This document shows, piece after piece, positions 58,698-64,000 of a stretch of 64,000 bases of DNA (positions are counted from its first letter, which is position 1; every line of letters starts with the position of its first letter). Both the position numbers and the translations under genes were made by a program. The notes below the pieces were generated by a model. It ran no database searches. It had not been told where the DNA came from and saw only the letters and a list, made by a program, of their open reading frames with translations. This stretch comes from Verrucomicrobiaceae bacterium UBA7681 (GTDB lineage Bacteria > Verrucomicrobiota > Verrucomicrobiia > Verrucomicrobiales > Verrucomicrobiaceae). The stretch lies in the NCBI GenBank assembly GCA_002482965.1, contig DLGZ01000011.1, positions 151,242 to 215,241 on the forward strand. The letters are read 5' to 3'.

Positions 58698-60251
58698 TCA
58701 TGCCACGGCCTTCCCCTTCAGCGGCACCCTCACATCCTTCGCCTTCGGATTCATCGCCGTGATGCTGTTGAGGAAAGTGACCGTGACATTGTCACCGTCA
58801 AACTGGCAGGTCACCGTGTCGCTGTGCGGTGTCTCGTAGTAGCGCCAGGTCATGACCAGTGTGTTGTCATCCGTCCACGTCGCGCTGGCGGCAATCTTGG
58901 AGGGCGTTTCCTTTTTCGGCTTGCCGCCTGAAATGAGACGCGGCGGCGTGCCCGGGAAGACGGTTTCCCCAAGAGCCCAGGATGTGAGGCCGCAACGAAT
59001 GACGTGCACTCCACTCAAAAACCAGCAGTCATCGGCCGAGAAAGTAAACTGCACATAAGGCCGGTCGAGATCATTTTTCTCCAGTGTGAATATTTTGCCT
59101 TCGATCTTGGCGGCGGTGGGAGACGTGTGGCTGCCTTTGGGCGGCTCAAGTGTCAGCCTCTTGAGCTTGCCCAAATCACCCGCCTGCTCCGCTTTGGCAT
59201 CGATCGCAGGCAGCAGATGCTTCCACACCAGATCCAGCTGGCCCTGCATGTTCTTGTTCTCACTCGTCATCACGATCACCGCATCCTGCTCTGGCAGCAC
59301 AATCGTGAACTGCCCAAAAGCCCCGTCGCCACGGAAGCCTGTGCCCTGGCAGCGCCAGAACTGGTAGCCATAGCCCTGCAGCCAGTCGTTCTGCGCCTTG
59401 GGCCGGTCCTTCTTGTCTCCGCCCGGCTGCTGGATGTGGAAACGTGAGGCCTCATCAATCCATGCGGCAGGCAGCAGCTGCTCGCCGTTCCACTTGCCCT
59501 TTTGCAGCAGAAACTGGCCAAACTTCGCCAGCCCCTCCGTCTGAATGCTCAGTCCCCACCCGCCAGTATTGATCCCATGCGGGCACGTCTCCCACTTCAT
59601 GCCCTTGATGCCCAGCGGCGTAAACAAGCGCGGCGTGAGGTAGTCGAGCACCGTCTGGTGCGTCACCCGCTGCACGATGGCCGAACACATGTACGTGGCG
59701 GCGCTGTTGTACATGAACTGCGTCCCCGGTTTGTGCGCGAAGTTCTGCGCCAGAAAGGTCCGCGCCCAGTTCTCCTCTTTGACCACCACGCCCGTCGGCT
59801 CCTTCTCATTGCCGGTGGACATCGTCAGCAGATCCTTCACCCGCATTGCCGCGAGGTTCTCGCTGATCGTCGCAGGCAGGTCATCAGCAAAAAACGACAC
59901 CACCTTGTCCTCCACACTCAGCTTCCCTTCGGCCACCGCAAAGCCCACCGCCGTGGAGGTGAAGCTCTTGCTCATCGAGTACATCGTATGCACGAATTCC
60001 GGCCCATAAGGTTTCCACCACCCTTCCGCGATCACCTTGCCATGCCGCAGCATCATGAAGCTGTGCATCTCAATTTTCTCACGCTCAATGGCATCAATGA
60101 AATCAAGAATGCCCTTGGCCGCAACCCCCTGCGCCTCCGGCGTGCTGCGCGCCAGTTGCAAGCTCGCCTCCTCCCCAAAAACCCGCGGAATCCACAAACT
60201 GAACGGCGCAAGGCTGGCGGTGCGAAGAAAGGAACGACGTGAGGTGATCAT
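58698..60251 (-). CDS. Tat-exported serine hydrolase (beta-lactamase/PBP4-like)
   Basis: This 517-residue member of the class C beta-lactamase-like serine hydrolases has a twin-arginine signal (SRRSFLRTASLAPF, processing near FGEE). The SxxK nucleophile is in YSMSKSFTSTAVG, the YxN motif is YNSAATYMCS, and the third box is probably GFRGDGAFG (HxG-like in relatives). Family members hydrolyse esters, amides or D-amino-acid peptides; this one is probably an esterase or peptidase and not a resistance enzyme. The C-terminal 100 residues add a beta-rich domain (VIRCGLTSWALGETVF; DDNTLVMTWRYYE). A two-copy repeat element lies upstream. Confidence 0.9.
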   Translation of the reverse strand: MITSRRSFLRTASLAPFSLWIPRVFGEEASLQLARSTPEAQGVAAKGILDFIDAIEREKIEMHSFMMLRHGKVIAEGWWKPYGPEFVHTMYSMSKSFTSTAVGFAVAEGKLSVEDKVVSFFADDLPATISENLAAMRVKDLLTMSTGNEKEPTGVVVKEENWARTFLAQNFAHKPGTQFMYNSAATYMCSAIVQRVTHQTVLDYLTPRLFTPLGIKGMKWETCPHGINTGGWGLSIQTEGLAKFGQFLLQKGKWNGEQLLPAAWIDEASRFHIQQPGGDKKDRPKAQNDWLQGYGYQFWRCQGTGFRGDGAFGQFTIVLPEQDAVIVMTSENKNMQGQLDLVWKHLLPAIDAKAEQAGDLGKLKRLTLEPPKGSHTSPTAAKIEGKIFTLEKNDLDRPYVQFTFSADDCWFLSGVHVIRCGLTSWALGETVFPGTPPRLISGGKPKKETPSKIAASATWTDDNTLVMTWRYYETPHSDTVTCQFDGDNVTVTFLNSITAMNPKAKDVRVPLKGKAVA

Positions 60252-60330
60252 AAATTGAGATTACAATGCGTCAGCCATGAATGGCACTCAATTATTGATA
60301 CTTGCATAAATGACTGACGTCCTGGTCTTG

Positions 60331-60475
60331 AAGGCCAACGGCCTTCCGTAACATAGCCCAGGAGTGCCGAGCTTTAGCGAGTGCTCTCCTGGGTCAGAAG
60401 CACACGACCGGAAGCAAACCCACCGCACCGTTGCACCCAACGGTCACCAGCAGCGTCTGCAATGAGCCCCGCCGC
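60331..60475. repeat. Intergenic palindromic repeat element, copy 2
   Basis: It has the first stem AAGGCC-AAC-GGCCTT (60331-60345) and the large stem CCCAGGAGTGC / GCTCTCCTGGG (60358-60393, T-T mismatch as in copy 1). The conserved blocks CGGAAGCAAACCCA and TCACCAGCAGCGTCTGCAA follow. It matches the order of blocks at 36141-36295. The 312-base gap 60252-60563 holds nothing else recognisable. Confidence 0.8.
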
Positions 60476-60563
60476 GCGCAGAGCGTGCCGCCAGCCCCAA
60501 AACCCACGATCAATGTCCTCAACGGAGCGCCCTTCGAGTCATGCAGACACCGCAAGCACGAGA

Positions 60564-62384
60564 TCAAAACCCCGTGTTCGGAAACCAGCGGCTGAAGTAG
60601 TTCTCATCCAGCCGCGTCAGTGGAATCGTCAGCGGCTGCGGCACGCCATCTTTCGCCCATCTCTCCAGCTCATCGCGATGCCCCAGCTTGCCCAGCACAT
60701 CAAAAACATTCCCCGGCGAGCCCTCCGGCCAGCCCTTCATCACCTGCGGATCCCAGATGGCCACGCCCGGATCTCCCGCGGCAAGATACCCGGCCGCCTG
60801 CTTGCACAGCTCCTTCGGCTTGCCCGTTTTCCACGCGATCACCATCGGGTACGCCTTCGTCTTCGTCCCCTGGGTGATGCGCCTGTAGTACTCCATGTCG
60901 ATCTTCCCCGGCGTCTTCTCAAACGAAGTATGATACGCAAACCACGTCGTCGCCAGATCATCCACGAGCCCCTGCTGAATCCAGTTCGGCAGATCCAGCC
61001 CCCAGCGCTGGTTGTCCGCCTCCTTCGCAAACGTGCCGAGCGAAATCTTGTAGCGCTCCTTGCGCCCCTGTTTGGCAGCCGTTTCATCCAGCAGCGCACG
61101 CACCTCCGTCATGAAGTCAGTCATGATCGCCGCACGCGTCGCATGAATGCGCGGGTCATCATCATCCACAGCCTTCGCATCAGCGTTGTGCATCGCCTTG
61201 AACCGTTCGCAGAACGCATCCTCCCACAGCATCAGCGGCATGCCACGGTTGAAGAGAAAGCCCACACCCTCCGGCTGCAGCTCCAGCGTCTCACGGAAAA
61301 CCTCAATCAGATGCCGCCTCACCTCCGGCACCGCATAGCTCATGAAAAACGTCGGCGTACCATCCCGGTCCATGCAGCGCCACTCGGGATGTGCGTAGAA
61401 GAACTTGCTGTTAAAAGTCTCCTCATACGGCATCGATCCCACCCAGCCCGCAGGCCGCAGCATCACGTGAAACTCCGCGCCCTGCGCCTTCGCCGCATCC
61501 CGCGCCACTTTCAGGGGATTGACACCCTTCTTGAACAGCGTCTCCAGCGACTTGGTATAGATGGCATACGTCCCATTGGGAAAATCAACGGTGCCCTCAC
61601 CGGCATAAGTGCCGACCTTGCTCGGATAGCACACCAGATCCGCCCCCGTCACCTGAAACCACCACTTGCCAATGTCAGTCTCTTCATAGCCGCGAAATTC
61701 CTCCGCCAGCTCCTCCGCCGTCGTCGGCTTGAACGGCCAGATCCAGCTATGCCCGTCAAACGTGGCAATCGAGGTGCGATGCTGCGATTTCACCCGGCTT
61801 GCCGTCACCTCCGCATCCGTCAGCGGCACCACCTTCACATAGCAAACCGTCGCCGGCAGGCCCGGCATCGGCGCGATCTCCACCGACTGCCCGCTCAGAT
61901 TCGCCACGGTGAGATAGCATTCCTGAATCACCGCACGGCGGTTCTTCATCAGCGCAAGATTGTTCGCCATCCGCTTGAAGACCGGCTCATCACTCAGCTT
62001 CGCCTTGATGCCATTGCCACCAATGTTAAACCCACCCGATGTCGTCGCCAGACCAACATACACCGCATGCCAGCCACGCTCCGTCAGCGCCACTTTGACC
62101 ACCGGCGGATTGGTCCCGCTGTAGATCGACAGCGCCGTGCCCTTCATGTCCGCCGTGGAGAAGGGGATCATCTTCCACTTCCCCTTTTGCCTCTTCCCGG
62201 TGATCAGCGCCGCAGCCGGTTCCACCTTGGACAAATCCGTGTGCACCACCGCCTTCGTCGCCTGCGAAAAGCTGCGCGAGTCATTGGCAAAAAACTCGGT
62301 CGAAGTTGCAGCGACGGTTTCAGCCGCCAACGCACTGCCAAATGAGAAAGCCAGGAGCGCGAGGATGAGTTGATTGGGACGCAT
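60564..62384 (-). CDS. Exported TIM-barrel-like protein, glycoside-hydrolase-like (GHL) candidate
   Basis: This 606-residue protein has a signal peptide (start MRPNQLILALL at 62384, ending SALA). Residues 25-200 form a beta-rich N-terminal module (HAVYVGLATTSGGFNIGG). Residues about 240-590 resemble the TIM barrels of GHL-type uncharacterised glycoside hydrolases (KGVNPLKVARDAAKAQGAEFHVMLR, FYAHPEWRCMDRDGTPTFFMSYAVPEVRRHLIEVFRE, LEGVGFLFNRGMP-like). Acid residues are frequent near strand ends, but the catalytic pair is not certain. It is 14 bases after the DUF1549/DUF1553 gene on the same strand, so they form an operon that presumably works on one extracellular substrate. Confidence 0.75.
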   Translation of the reverse strand: MRPNQLILALLAFSFGSALAAETVAATSTEFFANDSRSFSQATKAVVHTDLSKVEPAAALITGKRQKGKWKMIPFSTADMKGTALSIYSGTNPPVVKVALTERGWHAVYVGLATTSGGFNIGGNGIKAKLSDEPVFKRMANNLALMKNRRAVIQECYLTVANLSGQSVEIAPMPGLPATVCYVKVVPLTDAEVTASRVKSQHRTSIATFDGHSWIWPFKPTTAEELAEEFRGYEETDIGKWWFQVTGADLVCYPSKVGTYAGEGTVDFPNGTYAIYTKSLETLFKKGVNPLKVARDAAKAQGAEFHVMLRPAGWVGSMPYEETFNSKFFYAHPEWRCMDRDGTPTFFMSYAVPEVRRHLIEVFRETLELQPEGVGFLFNRGMPLMLWEDAFCERFKAMHNADAKAVDDDDPRIHATRAAIMTDFMTEVRALLDETAAKQGRKERYKISLGTFAKEADNQRWGLDLPNWIQQGLVDDLATTWFAYHTSFEKTPGKIDMEYYRRITQGTKTKAYPMVIAWKTGKPKELCKQAAGYLAAGDPGVAIWDPQVMKGWPEGSPGNVFDVLGKLGHRDELERWAKDGVPQPLTIPLTRLDENYFSRWFPNTGF

Positions 62385-62398
62385 AAAAGAGGTGCTGT

Positions 62399-64000
62399 TC
62401 ACTGAATGAAGATGAATTGCTGCGTATTCAGCAGCGCGTAGATCAGGTCTTCGATCTGGTTCGCGCCCTGTGTCTGCGCTTTCGACCAGCTCGTCTTTTC
62501 ATCGGCTGTGGGCCTCCTGCTGAAAAGCGTGAGATAAACTGCTTCCACCTGGTCATCGGGATAACGCGCCTGCTTCACCGCGAGGCGGAGCTGTGACCAG
62601 GCATTCAGGATGTTTGGCAGCATCGCTCCGTTCATCAAGACCAGTGCCTGCGGCACGCTGGCATCGTGATTGGCATTCTCCACGGCATCCCGGTCACTCT
62701 GACCAAACTCCCGCAGGACATGTCCGGCAGGCGCGGGGCTGTCGATCTCGGCCGCACGCGGCCAGAGGCGCATCATGGTCTGACGATGCTTCACATAGGC
62801 ATCCTGCTGGCCTGCCGGAATGCCGAGGCGCTTGGCCTCCTCAAGAAACAACTGCATCTGCGCCGCTCGTTCTCCACCAAAGTCCTTGGGCATGTAGCCG
62901 GGCACCTCAATCTTTCGATAACCCTCCCCGGTTTGCCGGCCTTGCGGTGAGAGCTTCAGCACGGCAGGAGTGTAAATGTTTTCATCCGCAGTTTTGATCT
63001 CGGCCTGGCGCAGCGTGCTGAGTTCACGTGCCAGGGCGGAAACAGCGGCCTTGTCTTCACGTTGGCGCGCTTCGGCGATCTGCTGCTGCAGTACCTTGAA
63101 CTGCGCGGCATGGGCGCGGAAGACTTCGCTGGTGGCGTAGGCGCTTTGCAGCAGCTCCTCGGGCGTGAGGTGTTCCAGCGCGTCGCCGAGTTTGCGTGTG
63201 TGGGTCAAAAAAACATCCGTGGCTTCGCGCAGTGGCAGATTCGGCAGATCGGGCGCGGTGTTGATGAGAGTGGTGAAGGAGTCCCACATCTGCTCCGCAC
63301 TCATGCGGCGCAGCAGCGGACCCGTGAAATGAAAGCTCTCTCCCGCAGCCAGCTCCTTTCGCGAAACCTCGCGCTGATACGCCTGCGTGTTGCACAGCAC
63401 GCGCAGGAATGCCTTCACATCATACCGCTGCGTGATCATGAGCCGTCGCAGATGCTCCATCAGCGCCGGATTCGCCGCCACCGTGCTGTCCATGATTTCA
63501 TCCGCAGGCTCGATCAGGCCCATGCCAAACAGCTTCTTCCACCAGCGGTTCGCGATGACCGTGGTGAAGCGCGGATTCTCCGGCGAGGTGAGCCATGCGG
63601 CGAAAGACTCCAGCGGGTTGGTCTTCAAGGAATACTCCGCAGGTGCACCAAACAGAGTGGCTGCCTTCACCACGGACTTCGGCTCCGCATCGTGATACGC
63701 GTAATCATGCGGCAGGCGCAGTTGCATCGGGTTGCGGCTCACATACGCGTGCTTGATCGGCACGATCATTTCATTGAAGGCCTGCCGCAGATGCACCTCA
63801 TCATCAGTTGAGCTGCCCGCCTGCTCCCGCCGCTTCTTTTGCAGCGCAAACATGCCGTTGAACGTCGGACTGTAGATGCCAAAGGTCGTCTGCACGCCGT
63901 AGGTGTAGGCCGCCATCTGGTGAAACTGCATCTGCGTCCATTGATCAAAGGGATGATTGTGGCACTGCGCGCACTCGATGCGCGTGCCCAAAAAAATGCG
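62399..64000 (-). CDS. Cytochrome-type DUF1549/DUF1553 protein, cut by the right window edge
   Basis: About 533 C-terminal residues are visible, and the frame is open to the last base (RIFLGTRIECAQCHNHPFD at the edge), so the gene continues beyond 64000. The end of DUF1549 is seen (CAQCHNHPFDQWTQMQFHQMAAYTYG), with a CxxCH motif. The DUF1553 domain follows (RFTTVIANRWWKKLFGMGLIEPADEIMDS; ALMEHLRRLMITQRYDVKAFLRVLCNTQAYQR). Its C-terminal segments are EQMWDSFTTLINTAPD and VYLTLFSRRPTADEKTSW. It differs from the gene at 16091 in spacing and in the C-terminus. It is followed on the same strand by the TIM-barrel-like gene, 14 bases away. Confidence 0.92.
   Translation of the reverse strand, partial: RIFLGTRIECAQCHNHPFDQWTQMQFHQMAAYTYGVQTTFGIYSPTFNGMFALQKKRREQAGSSTDDEVHLRQAFNEMIVPIKHAYVSRNPMQLRLPHDYAYHDAEPKSVVKAATLFGAPAEYSLKTNPLESFAAWLTSPENPRFTTVIANRWWKKLFGMGLIEPADEIMDSTVAANPALMEHLRRLMITQRYDVKAFLRVLCNTQAYQREVSRKELAAGESFHFTGPLLRRMSAEQMWDSFTTLINTAPDLPNLPLREATDVFLTHTRKLGDALEHLTPEELLQSAYATSEVFRAHAAQFKVLQQQIAEARQREDKAAVSALARELSTLRQAEIKTADENIYTPAVLKLSPQGRQTGEGYRKIEVPGYMPKDFGGERAAQMQLFLEEAKRLGIPAGQQDAYVKHRQTMMRLWPRAAEIDSPAPAGHVLREFGQSDRDAVENANHDASVPQALVLMNGAMLPNILNAWSQLRLAVKQARYPDDQVEAVYLTLFSRRPTADEKTSWSKAQTQGANQIEDLIYALLNTQQFIFIQ

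Noticed and set aside
60381..62345. Plus-strand open frame of 654 codons opposite the TIM-barrel-like gene
   Set aside because: Arg/His-rich, no domain pattern, and it begins in the intergenic repeat; it is antisense shadow.

Overview
The window (64 kb, GC-rich, about 45 genes, dense coding on both strands) looks like chromosome of a free-living member of the Verrucomicrobiota, in the Prosthecobacter/Verrucomicrobiaceae style. This is inferred from gene content, not from an rRNA gene, because none is present. The markers are planctomycete/verrucomicrobial families: DUF1501 and DUF1552 Tat-exported proteins, large cytochrome-c-linked DUF1592/DUF1588/DUF1585 and DUF1549/DUF1553 proteins, several DUF1080 domains, sialate O-acetylesterase-like enzymes and SHD1-like domains. 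Shine-Dalgarno motifs are mostly weak, and several starts are GTG or TTG.

Layout. 0-1.4 kb: an ExbB/ExbD energy-transduction operon running off the left edge. 1.4-7.4 kb: a DUF1501 gene divergent from a DUF1592-DUF1552 pair. 7.4-13.4 kb: a signalling block of an active-looking Ser/Thr kinase, a clear pseudokinase with the same kinase-TM-coil-peptidoglycan-binding layout, and a convergent DUF4062-FGE fusion. 13.6-16.1 kb: an ECF sigma factor, a small membrane protein that may be its regulator, and a gene with an apparent frameshift. 16.1-22.2 kb: a DUF1549/DUF1553 cytochrome, an atypical kinase (HGD/DWG), proC and two small membrane proteins. 22.3-27.1 kb: a 1597-residue TIR-NACHT-WD40 STAND protein with 14 near-identical WD40 units, the best candidate here for an immune or defence gene.

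27.4-40.7 kb: sulfite reductase, a lipoprotein/cytochrome/terpenoid-cyclase-fold cluster, an AlkC-like protein, DUF1080, an aminotransferase, an M14 peptidase-like protein, two divergent sialate O-acetylesterases and TerC. 40.8-48.3 kb: a TPR protein, a P1B-type metal ATPase, PlsC, GNAT, DUF1080 and ahcY with an operator-like palindrome. 48.9-55.2 kb: a three-gene two-component operon (CHASE/PAS kinase, single-domain regulator, REC-PAS-kinase-REC hybrid). 55.2-64 kb: a zinc metallopeptidase, a large exported protein, a Tat-exported serine hydrolase, a TIM-barrel-like exported protein and a DUF1549/DUF1553 gene cut by the right edge.

The DNA also carries dispersed palindromic elements. One is a two-copy intergenic element of about 150 bp (36.1 kb and 60.3 kb). 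REP-like inverted repeats lie inside two coding regions, in frame: the linker between TIR and NACHT, and the small protein after the sigma factor. There is also an AATACAC-type inverted repeat at 27.2 kb. No tRNA, rRNA, CRISPR array, transposase or prophage gene was found. Three likely genes shorter than 60 codons were found by reading the DNA directly (55, 53 and 31 residues).
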